The translations under genes and the position numbers were made by a program. Shown here piece after piece: positions 17,129-32,100 of a stretch of DNA of 64,000 bases. This DNA comes from Verrucomicrobiales bacterium (GTDB taxonomy: Bacteria > Verrucomicrobiota > Verrucomicrobiia > Verrucomicrobiales > DEV007): the NCBI GenBank assembly GCA_029213005.1, contig JARGPI010000024.1:47806-111805 (forward strand), given 5' to 3'. Each line of letters starts with the position of its first letter. Positions within the stretch are counted from its first letter, which is position 1. The notes under the pieces are model-generated. The model saw only the letters and a program-made list of their open reading frames with translations, was not told where the DNA came from and made no database searches.

Positions 17129-20100
17129 CTACTCGACTAGATTTTGAATTCCTTTCCCGGCCGAATCAGGGAAGGCAAAAAGAAACTGGCCGGGCAACAA
17201 TTCGCTCAACATCTCATCCGCCGTGATGCCGCTGGCATCAAAGTGGTAGATATCCACAGCAGCAAATCCGGTATCAACGACTTCTACCGTGAAAGGACCG
17301 TCAGCAAACTGGAAACCAGTGAAGGGAGCAAACCAGCTTCCCGACACGGTGGATGTAACTCGTGCGATATCAACCAGCCCTCCATTGCCATCCCGCAGGG
17401 TAACGGTGAGGTTGGCGAACGGCCGCCCCATTCCACTGAGAATCGGGGTAAGATAAGGCTGCCCGGTTTCTTCAATCGTGTCCTTTCTAAATCCGACCGA
17501 GAAACCATCCCGCTCCAGATGTCTGAAGATTCCGTCGATACCACTCAGGGCATACTCGCCTTCGAAAGTAAAGTATCCCGGCGAATTTGGCCCCGGCTTC
17601 AGGAAGTAAACATAGGCTTCTTGAGTATCCTGGACGGTTCCTCTGTCATCGTCGGTAACCCGAATTTTGACATCGTAGATGCCATCGATGGTGTAGACAT
17701 GCTCGACGGAGAATCCGACCTCGCCGGAGACCGGGTCGACGCTCGTAACCTTCAGGACCGAACCATCCGTAGATGACCCAAACGTCATCCCGACGGAGAG
17801 CGAACCGACCTTCGGCAACGCGAAAGTGGCTTTAGCTCCTGCCTGATCCCAATCCACCACCACGGTCTGGCTGTCTTCGAGGCCGATATCCCGGTAGGTC
17901 CCGGATACAACAGTGGTTTCGAATCTCTGCACAAACGGTATTGGATCGAAATTCAGAGTCGGGGCCACGTTACTAACGATCAACCCAGTCAGGTCAGTCA
18001 CGCTACGGCCCCCGCTGGCCGCGCTTTCCTCGACTTTTACCTCAATTTGATAGAAGTCCTGGCCGGTGTTCGAAGGATTATCGTCTAGGTATTGATGGGT
18101 CACTGTAAACACACCTGAATCCGGATCGAAGGTGACATTCGGTCCCGGTGCCCCCAGATCGATCACTTCATCCACGCCTTCACCCCAGTTAATCGTCAGA
18201 GTATGACTGGTGAGCACTCCGGCATCGAGAATCCGTCCGCTCAAGGTTGCGACATCCTGCTCGTTGATATCTGCGATATCCAGATCAGCGAGAACCGGTG
18301 CAACATTATCGCCTTCAATACCGGTGATACGGACTTCTTTCTCGCCACTGCTGAAAGTGTAGAATCCACTGCCTGTTACCGGGACCATTGCCTGATGAAA
18401 AACAGGATCACTGGCATCGAAGAGATTCAGAACATCGCCGGGAAGAGATGAAGGATCGCCTCCGTTGATATTGAATATCGTGTCACTACTTGGAGTGATA
18501 TTGAAGGTATCTTCGTCGTCACCGCCGTTGACGGTTAGCTCTCCGCTTCCGGCATCAACCGCACCCCGAATGTCGGCCGTGGCACCGGTCGCATCGGAAT
18601 CGACCGCTTCGCTATCGATATTGATTGTGATATTGCCGTCGGAAGTCAGAGAACCGGCAGCATCCAGATCAAACCCGTCTTCCGCGTTTATATCAATCGA
18701 TCCCCCGGCGGTTACACTCCCAGGTATGGAAACATCGCCATCCTCAGAAGTCGCATCCAGGTTTCCACCTACCGATGAATTGGAAAATTCGATGTTCTGA
18801 TCATTTGTAATCGAGGCATCACTGTCCGCTCCGGTTGTATTGACCCCAATTGTTCCGCTAACGTCCAGCTCATCCAGTTCTATATCGGCACCGTTTACAT
18901 CAGTCGTAAACACCGCATTTCCTTCCACATCGATCGATCCGCTATCAGTAATATTACCTCCTGCCGTGACATCAAGATCGCCGGAGACGGTTGAAGCCCC
19001 CAGATCGATAGCATTCTGATCGACCAGAGTGACATCCTTTCCGCTAGTTACCGAAACGGACCCGGTAAAGTCGTTATCCGCATCATCCAGAGTGATATCG
19101 TTTCCGGAACCCGCCGTCAGGTCGGTTGTTCCAGTCACGGTCGTCTCCTCTGAATCGGTAATCGCAGCATTGTTTGTGATATCGAGATTACCACCAACAT
19201 CGAGACCCGTCGCCGTTGCGCCAGCACCGCCGATATTTAGAGCACCCATATTGTCGATCGTAAAGTTTCCGGTCGTCGCACCTTCCAAATTGGCAATTTG
19301 AGTTTCGAGCGCACCCCCTTCACCGACATTCGAAGCATTCAGGATCGCATTTCCAGCAATAACCTCTTTATCAGTATCGCCGCCATCCACGATGTCACCA
19401 TTTGCGGAATCCACCGTAACGGTACCTGAGGTTTTGAGACCACCCAGAGTAATGTTGCCATCCGCTTCAACCTTGATCTCTCCGGATCCGGCATCAATCA
19501 GAGCGCCATCCGCCATTTCGACTTTGGTGTTTGCCTCCAGAGTCACATTTCCTGATGTGGTCGTGATGCTGGAACTACTGTCCATTTCAATCATTTGATT
19601 GGCAGTGAGAACAACCGCATCTCCACCGGTGCTAACCGCGCCTTCAATAGTGATATCTTCAGCATTAACCTGTAACCCACCTTTGCTATTCGCTGCCAAA
19701 TCCAGGTCTTTGACCGTTACGGAGTCATTTCCGGTATCGGCCGTCTCATTAGCGGTATTAAAAATCACATCCCCGGTGAAAGCCGGATCAGAATAAGCAA
19801 CGAAGACACTCTTTGCATTAGGACGAGTCATCACGGTTGGTGAGTTCCGCCCGTCTGTGCCAAAGGTCGTCAGATTAAGATTCGAATCCGATATCAGGAT
19901 ACCCAGCACTCCACCAATCGTGGTTTCCTCAATAGTCAGATTATCGCTGCTATCGCTATTGATATCCGTGATTACCAGATTACCACTGCCATCGATCGAA
20001 ACTTCCGTTTCAGCTTCTCCCGCAAAGAGCACCACATCATTCCCCGTATCCCCTACGTAACTGATGAGGTAGTTATCACCGTCGTCATCGACGACTGTGG

Positions 20101-23100
20101 CACCTTCGGGTTTGTCTTTAAAGACTCCGGTTACCGCATCGGTATCATCGTTGCCAATCACAACGATCGTTTCTCCTTCGGTTGGAGTCCCGGCAGTCAA
20201 CTCATCGATGTCCAATATGGAGGTCCCTCCGAGTGTTACCGTCCCGGTCACGTCGATCAAATCAGAACTGATATCTCCATTGATCTCGAAAACATAGATT
20301 CCGTCAATCGTAGTGTTACCACCTACATCACCCACCGTCAGCGTTCCGATCCCACCCACGCCCGGGGAAATGGTTCCACCATCGCCGATGGCTACGTCAG
20401 CATCGGTTGAGCCATTGCCGGTGAGAGAGGCACCATCAGCTACTGTGTAAGCTGCACCTCCGGTATGAGTTCCATCCAGCTGCAAGATTCCGGCACTGAC
20501 CGTTGTCGCCCCGGTGTAGTCATTCACTCCCGATAAAATCCAGGTTCCCCGGCTATCTATCTTCGTAACACCACCTGCACCCGTGATCTTGCCACTAATC
20601 GTCCCGGTTTCAGGCCCTCTCACAAACAGGGTATTCCCCTGAAGATTGATCTGACCGGTTAGATTAACGGCATCGCCATCGATCGCTGAACTGTTTGGGT
20701 TATCGATCGAGATGGTAGCATTTCCGGTAAGGTAGAAATTGTTACTATGAGTCGTATTGCCCCGGAATATAAACGCGGTTTGGGTGGCTCCACCTCCCAC
20801 CGAGGTGCTGGTTTGGTTTCCGCCTTTAATGAAGACATCCCCACTACCGAGCGCTCCGCTCGCCGTAACAGTAAACAGATCCCAGGTCCCGTTGGCACCG
20901 CCGTTCGCAACCCATTCAGTTCCTCCACTATAATCATTTGCGCTATTTGAGAGAGTCAGTCCACCCGAACCGGAAGGATCAAAGATCAGTTTTCCAGCGC
21001 CACTAACTTTTCCATTTAATGCCGTGCCAAAGGTTGTGGCACGGAAGGTTAACGAAGTAGCATCCATTTGAATATCACTACCCTCACTTATCGTTCCGTG
21101 ATAATTGGTATCAAAGAAGGGCTCGACTCCGGCTACTGCAACAAATCTCAGAACTCCAGTTCCATCTGTAATTTTCCCGCCAGCTCCCGGTGAGGGTCGA
21201 TCCCAATCAATCCGGTTAAGCGTCAGGGTTGCGCCTGACAGCTTCACTTCACTTGCCGCCGATCCGCTACTCCCAAACAAGTGATGGATGGTTTCATTAT
21301 TGCCATCCAGGTTCCAAACGCTTTGAATCAGCTCGACCGTCGCGGTGTTAGCGATTTGCTCCGCTGCGGAGTTCATTAAGGTTCCGCCACTGACTTCGAC
21401 ATCGCCAGCGATAGCATCTACGCTCGCTGCTTTGTTCAGATCCAGGACACCGCCTTTCACGGTCGTAAGCCCGGTGTAGGTATTGGCCGCCGCCCCCGAG
21501 AGCGTCAACGTCCCCGTTCCGATCTTGGTCAATGAGAGCGTCCCTCCGTTATCGCGGATCACTCCACTGAAGTCACTTGATACATCATTGGCTCCGATGG
21601 AAAGCGTTCCGTTTCCGGTCTTACTTTCGATATAGGCATTACCGGCATCGTGTTGCACACCGTTGATCGTCTCTGCAAATCCGTTCAAGTTCAGAATAGC
21701 ATTTGAAAGGCCATTGAAGATTACGATCCCTTTTCCTGCACCATCCGGAATGACACCGTCTGCACCGATATTGAGCGTGGCATTTGCCCCTGACCCGGCT
21801 TCTCCAATAATGGTATTTCCGACATAATTATTAGCCGTGTTTGTAAAAGTAACTGCGTTGTCATTCGTAATCGTCAGCGCACCCGAACCGGTGCTGGTAA
21901 TCTGACCACTAACGGTCAGAGGTCCCCAACCGGCACGAAGTGAGCCACCATCATCCCCAACGATGACCTGACGTCCCAGATCCCCATCATAGTAGGATCC
22001 GCCCGAAGCAGCTCCCACATTCATCAAGGTTCCACCATTCAAGGTGAGCGCCCCGGTACCGAGGGTGTTATCGGACGCTTTCAGGAGTCCCTTAGTGATC
22101 GTAGTTCCTCCGGCGTAGTCGTTCCCCGTGTTGGTGATTTCAAATTGTGCGGTTCCAGTTTTTTCCAGCGCCAGCGCTCCTGTGAGTTTTCCGGCAAAGA
22201 CGCTACCTCCATCATTCACGCCAATCGAAAGCACTGCAGCTCCGGAGGATTCCACCTGCCCGCTCCCAGTGAGTTTGTCAAAGCCTTCTGAATTTCCATT
22301 CAGGTCGAGAACCCCGCCACTGTTTACTGTGACCTGAGCGCGATCATCAATCTGATCGTTACCCGTTCCGGCAAGCCTTACCGTCCCACCGTTGTTGATC
22401 GTGAGAATCGTCCCGGTTCCCTCCAACGCATGCACCGTTGGCCCGCTATCCTTCGCCAGGACCAAGACACCGCCATTAACCGTAGCCGTCAGATCTGTAT
22501 TACTACCGGTTCCGCTCAAGGTCTGGGTTCCGCTACCTTCCTTCTGCAGGGCAACAAAAGACGTTCCCGTTCTACCGATTAAACCTGTGAAGTCACCGAC
22601 CCCATCATCCACGCCGATGATAAGTGTACCTGTTACTGTATTCAGATTCCCACGTGTGATCGTTCCGGCGCCGGTAAGCGCATCGACCCGGGCACTAATC
22701 CCATCCCAGATATCGAAGGTTGCTCCTGCTTCGACATTCAAATCAGCGAGGTTCGCCGTCCAGTTCTGGCCTTTCCATGGTCCGTTTTGTAAAGTTCCTT
22801 TTTGCACATCAATGAGACCACCGCTCCCCATCGCAATATTCACGAGGAAGGTGTTACCTCCGCCTCCAAGAGACAGTTTTCCTGTACCGGTTTTCTCGAT
22901 CGTTCCCGTTCCGGAGAGAGTCACCCCGGGAACACCCGTGGAAGCAACCCTGTGATCATTGGTACCGGTTACCTCGAACTCAAGGAAGGCGCCCGAAGCG
23001 ACATCAAGCGTCATTGCAGAATCATTCCCCGTTGCGAAGCCGGTTGCATTCTCAAGGACCAGCCGCCCGGCGTCGATGTCCAGACCGCCTTCGAAAGTGA

Positions 23101-26100
23101 TACCGGTTCCGCTGAGGGTTACGGTTCCTGTGCCTAGTTTCGTGATTCCCCCGGCCCCGATGACGGCATCCGAGGAACCGCTCGCGGCGCCGGTAACATC
23201 AAGCGTGAGATTACATACTCCAAGGTCGAGGTCGCCGTCGAAGATCACGTCAGCCGCTTTCAGACTGACTGAATTGCCTAGAGCGGAATCCCCGGTCAGT
23301 GTGATATCGCCGGTCGCGGTAATACCTCCGTCCAGCTGAATCGCCGACGAGATAATCGTCACGTTTCCGGTGACGCTCGCGGGCATGCTCGTAATTGTCA
23401 CTCGATCTGCTGCTTCAACTCCAGTAGTTGGCCCCGTCGTGTTGATCGTTACATTTCCGGTCACCGCATCGACGCGCACCAAAACAGTGGATGCGTTCGG
23501 GCGAAGCACATCACCAGTCCCCAGGTTGGTAGTGGAAAGAACCCGGCCCGCTGTCGCATCGCTGATCTGGTAATAAGCGACCCCGTCAACATCCACAATC
23601 TTGATCGCTATATCATCATTGGAATCGACATTGATATCAGAGATGGTCAGATTTCCACTTGACAGATCCACATTCGTTTCTGCAGTTCCGGCGAAAAGAA
23701 CTACGTCATTACCGTCGCCACCGACATAACTGATCGTATAATTATCGTAATCATCATCAATGATCGTCGATCCTTCCGGCTTACCGGCAAAGATGTTGGT
23801 AACAGCGTTAGATCCCGTATTGTTCACAACGAAGTAAGTCGTCCCGTCAATCGAATCAAGCGTGTCGATGACGTTGAGAACCGAGGTTCCACTGTTGAAA
23901 GTGAAATTTCCACTCGTCGTCAACTTGTCGCTAGCAGCCCCGCTAATCTCGTATTCAAAGTCACCATTGAAGTTGATCGAACCACCATTCACGGTGAGCT
24001 CGCCAATTCCGGCGTCACCGGTTGCAAGGTTACCATCGTCTTGAATGACAAAGTTATTTCCAGATTTTATAGTTATAGTTCCGTCGCCGCCGATAGTTGC
24101 GCCTGCGAGAACTGTATAACTCTTCGCGTCGGTATGGGTTCCATTCACGAGGAGGGTTCCACCCTCGACCCGGGTTTCCCCGGCGTATGTGTTAGCGCCA
24201 CTGACCATCTGCGTGCCTGCGGTAATTGAGCCCCTCACCGTGAGCTTCCCACCGGCACCACTGATTACCCCTGAAAAATCAGAGCCATCGAGGTCATCCA
24301 GTGTGAGTTCCCCCCAGGCAAGCTCGATTGCACCTGCGCCTGCGATTGATCCAACGACTTCATCCTGACTATTCAGATTGAATGTGCCACCAGACTCGAC
24401 GGTGACTTTGCTTGTATCGGCGATGTTCTCGTCAGTCAGCGCTTTAAAAGTACCGCCGGAAGTGATCAAAATATCCCCCTGGATCGCTCCGTTCGCGGCA
24501 AAGCTGCCCCCCACTTGAAGTGTGCCAGCGGATACTGTCGTGAGACCGGTGTAGGTATTGTTGCCATTCCCCCCGCTGAGCGAAAAGGAACCTGTCCCGA
24601 TCTTAGTCAGAGCTACCGTTCCGGATCCATTGGTGATTATTCCCGCGAAACCACTAATTCCATCAGTTTCCCCTACCGTAATAATTGAATTCGTGGCCGC
24701 AGCTGAGTTGGTGATTTCACCGGATCCATTGAGACGGGATACCGACTCGGAAATTCCATTGAGATCCAGCGTGCCACCGAGACTGATCGTGACCCGACCT
24801 CGATTGCCTGCTGTGCTGCCACCGAAGATTTGATCCCCACTCGTTCCGGTGAGGGTGACTGTGGAACCGGAGGCAATATCTGAAATTCCAGCGACCGCGT
24901 AATTCGCGGACTTATCGAGTTCAACATCGCCGTCGTTTACATCGAGAATAAGAAAAGTGTTCTCCTGGTTTCCGGTCAGGATGAGGGTGTTGCCACCATC
25001 CTTGCTCAAGCTGCGCTCGGCAGCTGAAGTAATTGCGCCATTTAGCGTGATGTTACCAACCCCTTCAACCGTGAAGCTATCATTCGTTGCCGTATTGAAC
25101 GTGAGCGTCGCAGCGGTCGCATCCGTGTTAGTAATCGTGCCAGCAAGAGCTGCAATGGTATTGACCTGCTCGCTCCGTCCATTCAGATCCAGGGTACCTC
25201 CCGCATTCACTCGGACAGGGCCAGTGGAATAGATCTGGTCGCCATTTGTTCCCACCAACCGAACGGTGCCTCCATTGTTAATCGTAAGACCTCCCCCACC
25301 AATAGCACGATAATTGGCATTACCTGATTTGTCGAGGATGAGCAAGCCGTCGTTGACGTTCGCCGCAAGCGCACTGTTGTCGCCGGAACCAGTCAGAGAA
25401 AGGGTTCCGTCACCTTCTTTAACCACCGTTCCATAGTCCGTTTCCTGAAGCGAACTCGAGCCTTCGGTATCGATCGTGAACATCTGCCCAGCGGCAGATA
25501 TCGTTCTGCCAGTGACCTCAATATCCTGTCCCGTAAGCGTAAGCGAAGCACTCACTTCGACCGCGCCATTGAGCGTGATATTCTTCGGAGTGGTTCCGTC
25601 AACGGCGGTAACGCTACCAGTAAGAATAATGTCGTTCGAGTTCACCGTAATATCACCATCGAAAGTAAGGACACCAAGCGTCACTTCCTCGGAGTTAGTA
25701 TCGGTTCCACTCGTGTTTTCTGTATTTACAATCAATCCGTTCACAGCCGTTTTGAGGACTTTGATCGTCTTCCCATCAACTCTCTCGAAATCCGGAGCGC
25801 TTTGAGAGGTGGTTAGGGCAAGCGCCGTATCGGTGATGATGTAGTGAGTCGCATCCTCGGTAATGGAAAGTGCATCGTCCGAGTCGTTGTTAATATCGGT
25901 AATGACCAAATCGCCGCCGACCAGTTCAACGCTCGTTTCGGCCTGGCCGAACGAAGTCAGAACGACATCATTTCCAGCTCCTTTATAAGTAATCTGGAAA
26001 ACGTATGACTCACCGTTGTCGCTGGAAACCAGTTCGAAAACGTGACCCTCCGGAAATCCGTCAAACTCCGTGGTTATCAGGTCGGACAAGTCATTTTCGA

Positions 26101-29100
26101 TGATCGTAAATGTTGTTCCCGAAATGTCCGGATTGAATCCGAGTGAAAGGTCGAGCGTTGCGCCCGTTCCCGTATCGGAGTTCAGATTAACTGAACCGCT
26201 CACATCAAGCTGATCGTAATCAACCATCGGCGCGAGTCCATCGATCTGAACCTTGTAGGTTGCTCCGGTAGCCAGAGAAAGATCCCCTGTCCCGAGGTCA
26301 CCCGGTGCTGTCAGATCCGGGCTTAACGTTCCGCCGCTGGCGACGGTAACCGCTCCACCAGTGATGCCTTCGCCACCGAGAGTTGCGCCAAGCTCGACGG
26401 TGACGGCACCGGTTGCAACCGAGCTGTCTCCGTTGATCTCAAGCGTGCCTGCGGCGATGTTCGTTGCTCCACTGTAGGTGTTGTCATTATTTAACTCCAC
26501 CGTTCCAGCGCCGGTCTTGGTTACCCCGCTGTCACTGTCACCGACACCTGAGATGATTCCATTGATGATTCCATTGATGATTAAAGTGTCACCGGCGCTC
26601 GCATCGAGCCGGAAGTCACCTGCCTTCATTTCTTCAATCGTGATTCCACCACTGACCGTCGCTGTAGTTGCTCCGACATCATCTCCCACGCGGATGATAG
26701 ATGGCGCATCGAGGTCGTCCCGGACAACTACCGAATTGGACAAGTTCACGGTGTTTGCCAACTCAAGAACACCACGCTCGATGACAATATTTCCGCCGAA
26801 CGGGGTATTAGATTCGACCCGTAGAATCGACGGCAGGTTGTTTATGATCGCCCCGCCGGCATTGGTATTCGTGTTAGTAACCACAACAGTTCCGGGGCCT
26901 TGGTGAGTGATTGACCCAGCGCCGGAGATAATGCCTGAAAGCGTCAAAGTGCCTCCCAGGGGCCGAATCTGGAAGTTGTAAAAGTTAGGCGCATTGATTT
27001 CAATAGGCCCGGAATAGGTGCCTGCAGTAAGACCGGAGAGCAGTTCAATGTGCATCCGGGCCTTACTAATGCCAATCGTTGAAAGCGCATTGGCAATGTT
27101 CAGTCCCTCGGTCCCGAGAATCAGTCCGGCATCTTCACCATTGAGGAGCACCGAACTCGTTCCAAGAGAGCTGTTATTCGTCACAATAATTTCAGTCTCG
27201 GCATCGATAGTGGTCGTGCCCGTGTAACTGTTATTACCACTGAGAGTAAGCTGCTCTCCATCGAAGCTGGCATTACCGACACCGTCGCCTGTCTGGCGGA
27301 CATCACCGCTTCCGCTGATGTCACCGTCGAAAGTGAAGTTATCACTCCGGGCGAAAACGAGGGTCGCATTGTTGAGCACATTGCCTTCGATATCGCCGGT
27401 CGTGCCGTTCGCTCCGATTTGGAGAGTGCCTTCCGTGATCGTCGTGCCACCCGTGTAGGTATTCGCATTCGTCAGAGTGATCGTGCCGGAACCAGCCTTT
27501 TCAAAACTGCCACCAACCCCGCTGATCACATGCCCGATCGTTGTCGTGGTGCTCGTGATATCGACCACGAGATGGTTTGCCCCAAGATCGACCGTATCGT
27601 TGAAGAACACATCCCGGGCGTCGATTGTGGAATCGTCACTGACGACGACGGTCGCGTTGTAGGTCTGATCGCTGATCGTTTCAACCGTGGCGTCAAGATT
27701 CACGGTCGCTGCTGTGATGATCAGATTATCGAATACTCCGGAACCGATGCCACCGGCGTTGATATCGACGATATCATCGACGTCTCCGACGATCACGATG
27801 TCATGCGGCCCGCTCGCCGCAATCGCTGCTGGCGTCGTCGTTTTCACGAGGGTGCCGTTGACGTGAACTTCGAGCTCGTTGCCGCCATTCGTTGACAGAG
27901 CAATTGGCCCCGCCCCGGCACCGAGTAGTGTTCCGTCGGGGAGAGTGTCAGTTGCATTGATCTCGACATTGCCTTTACCGGTGACCGTGATCGTCACAGT
28001 TGCGGTATCAAAACCTCCATGATCATCCTGAATGGTATATTCAAAGGTATCCGTGACTGTTTCTCCCTCGACCAACATCTGCAGCGCAGCGGCGTTTCGT
28101 GGATCGTAGGTGTAGGATCCGTCAGAGGAAACGGCCACTGTTGCCCCAAGCGCACTCAGAGTGTCGGAGGCCGACACGGTGAGGACATCACTTGCGTCGA
28201 GGTCAGTGTCATTAGCAAGAACGCCATTTGCAGACACCGTTAAGAGGGAGTCCTCGTCAATCGAACCCGTGTCATCGTTTGCGACAGGAACGTCGTTGGT
28301 TCCGATAATTGTAATCTTAACCGTCTGCGTGTCGCTACCGGTGTCATCATCAGTGGCAATCACGGTATAGGTGAGCTCCAAGACTTCGCCCGCAGCGATA
28401 AAATCGAAATTCTTGCCACCACCGACACTGCTATCGAAAGTCCAGTCAATCACAGTCGGGGTTCCCGTATCGATATTCACAGCAAACATCGCAAGCAGTT
28501 CCGCGTTGGTAAACCCGCCCGAACCACTCGTTCCACCGACCGTGACGGTCGCGCCAACCGACGGCGTAATGGTGTCGAGCGTACCGACATCAGTCACCGT
28601 GAGCGTCCCGCTTGTGCTAAGCGGAGCATTTGCTTCGGTCAGCAGTTCCGCACTCGAATCCGTTCCTACGACGGCGATATCGGGATCGACATTGTTGACC
28701 GTCACCGTGGTCGTGTTCGAGCCCGTGCCGGTGTCATCATCGGTCACAGTCGCGCTAATAGTGTAGGAATCGCTCGGGCCGCCGGATGGGTTGTCGTCAA
28801 GGTATTGATGTGTCACACTGAACTCCCTGGTGGTGGGATTCCAATTGATACCATCCGCTGCCAGAGTCAAAGCCGTGTTACCTAGAGAGAAGCTCTGCGT
28901 ATTATTAGGACTATACGCATCACCCCAATTGAGATTCAGAGTAAATGTATCCTGAGAACCGACATCAGTTATCGAACCTGTCAGGCTAGCAGCCCCATCC
29001 TCTGAAATTGCGGATGGCGGGGTTAATGTCACAGTTGGATCTAAATTGACAACTGATGTGGTGAGGGTTTGTGAGAAAGGTGCGTGATGAACAAACATCA

Positions 29101-32100
29101 AGTTCTTAAAGTCATTAGGAACTCCTCCGGAAACACCGTTCTGATACAGCTTATCGGAGCCATCGCTGCTATCGAAGTTCCCATGCCCCCATTTAATGTT
29201 CCCCTCAACTCCTTCTGGAGTTGTCTGCCGGTCGGAGTTGACCATACCATTCCCGGCGCCCCATATTCCATCGTCATTACTGAATGAAGTTCCAGGATTT
29301 GCGAAAACAGCAGCTAAGTTACCAGCCCCCGTGGAAAAACGCCAGGTTCCATAATAGGTCTGTGTCCCGTGCGCTGTCGACGTCACTGTCCATTTGACCG
29401 TTTCGCCTACATTAACCGCACTAATCATTCGCTGCTCCAGAGTTTTAAAGTCTGAAAACTGCCATTCTATCGTGAACAAATCAGTCCCCCCGGAACTCGC
29501 AATCTGGGTCCACCGATCATGTTCTACATCGCCATACTGCGTAGCGAAGAATGCAGAGCTATCAGGAGTCAGGGTTGCAACGCCATGGTGCAACGTTTCC
29601 GCAACGGTATCACTATCGGTGACTGCAAACAGCGCTTTGGAGTCATCATCAATGAGCGAGACTTCGATCTGATAATCATCATTCGCTGAACCGGTTGGAT
29701 TATCATCAAGATATTGGTGCGTAACGCTAAATGTACGCGCCGTCGCATTCCAGGTGACACCCCCTGCGTTTATATCGGACGCCCCTAGTTCAACTGTCTG
29801 TTTCGCGCCCTCGGTACCGTTCACCTTATCCCAATCAATGTTCAAGGTGAAGGTATCCTGCGTTCCCGGATCTACGACGGTTCCGCTGACGGTTACAAAA
29901 CCGTTTTCATCGATAGAAGGCGTTACCGACAAATTGTTTATAACTGGATCAACATTGGTCACCGTTACCGTTGTGGTCGCAACAGCCTCACCACTGTCAT
30001 CGTCCTGTAAGATGAGGCTAACGATGTAGTCATCACTGGAAGTGCCGGAAGGAGCATCATCAAGATACTGATGCGTCTCGCTGAACGTCGTTGTTCCCGC
30101 TGGGTAGATAAAGGTCTCCAATGGCGAGCCATCGCCCCAGTCCACCACGAGAGTGAAGGTGTCCTGCGTGCCCGGATCGGCGATCGTGCCCGTCAGGGTT
30201 GAGGTGCCGTTTTCATCGACGTTCGTCATCGTCACTGCACCGAGAGTCGGCGCGACGTTAGTCACCGTCACGGTGGCGCTGCCGAGATCCTGTCCGCCAT
30301 CATCGTCCGTCAGGGTCAGGTTCACCGAATAATTGTCGGCCGCTGATCCCGTAGGGTTGTCATCGAGATATTTATGGGTCTCACTGAACGTCGTCGTACC
30401 AGCCGCATACGTATACGTCTGCGCCCCGGAGCCATCACCCCAGTCCACCACGAGGGTAAAGGTGTCCTGCGTGCCCGGATCGGTGATCGTCCCGCTCAGA
30501 GTTGCGGTGCCATTCTCATTCACGTTCGTGATCGCGACCGCACCGAGTGCCGGCGCAACGTTCTCTACCGTAATCGTAGTGGTAGCGGACGTGTCGCTAT
30601 TCGTCCCGTCGGAGACGTGAACAAAGGCATTGTAGGTGCCATCATCATTCACCCCGATCGCGGAAAGCTCCGCCCAGGTGAGCGTCAGGGTACTTGCCGT
30701 AGTCGGAGCTTGCGCCGCACCGTTCACAGTCCATGTGTAGATCAATGTATCAGCAGGCACATCCGCATCGCTCGATGCAGAGGCATTCAAGGTGAGCGAA
30801 TCACCTTCGTCGATGGTGTAAGGACCTCCGGCATGAGCCACCGGAGTATAATCGTCATCCGTAATCGTTCCAATCCCTTGCGAATCGCCAATCGTAACGC
30901 GGGTTGGATCCGCTATGCCTTTGTATTTGGCATCGGTGAGATTCACCAACACGGTCTCGCCGGGCTGCTCATCGAGATTGTCACCGTTCACCACGACAGT
31001 AATCCAGGCGGTCGTCTCAGTGGGAGCGAACGTTACCGTTCCTGCTTGTGCAACGTAGTCGACACCGGCCATTCCACTGCCATCAGCGGTTGCAAAATCA
31101 ACCGTGATTTCCTCCTGAGAAGCATGACTGAGTGAAACCGCATAAATAAGGTTCACCGTGCCCGCGTCTCCTTCGACGACCGTCGGGTCACTGATCGTGA
31201 TCGTCGCGAGGTCGTCGTTGAGAATTGTTCCGATCGCCTGAGGATCAGAAATCTCGACGCGAGTAGCGTCGGTAGCTCCGCCGAATTTCGCATTCGTCAA
31301 ATTCATCTGGAACGTCTCGTTGTCTTCAACGATGTCATCCGCTCCGATCGTCACATTTACAATCGCACTCGTGGTGCCTGCCACGATAGTGACAGGCTGA
31401 TTCGACAGATTAACGTAATCTGTTCCGCCGGTTGCAGTCACGCCGAGGCTGCTGACAAGAACCGTGATGTCTTCACTAGCTACCTTGTCGCTCGTAACCG
31501 TGAACGTGAACGAACTGAGAGATCCTCCGGAACCTTCGTTCTGCGCCACATCTCCAATCGAAAGGAGCGCTTTGTCATCATTCGTGATCGTGCCTTCTCC
31601 GGTGTTGTCTGCCATTGTAATGGCCCGTCCATTATCAACCAACGCACTGAGCACCACCGTCATGGTCTCGTCGTTTTCGACGGTGAGGTCTTCTGTCGTC
31701 GCAATCGTAATTGTTTTGGTAGTCTCACCTGGTGCAAACGTCAGCGTTGCGATTGCTGAAGTGAAATCCCCTGCTTCGGCCGTTCCAACAGCGGTCGCAT
31801 AGTCAAACGAGACAGGCGCATCTGACTCGTTCGTCATTGTCACGGTGAAGACGAGATTGCCGCCCTCATCAATCGAGACATCATCGATCGAAATGGTAGC
31901 CGAATCACCGTTCTCAATTGTCCCCGTGCCAACACTCGCTGCCGCATCAAGGCTCACCGGCCTCGTACCCGCGTCAACCGAGTCCAAAGTCACGGTCAGA
32001 TTTTCATCAAGTTCAACTTTGCTGTCTCCCGTCGTCGCGATAGTGATCGTTCCCGTGGTCTCACCTGCAAGGATCGTGATCGTCTGCGAGGCCTGTCCTG

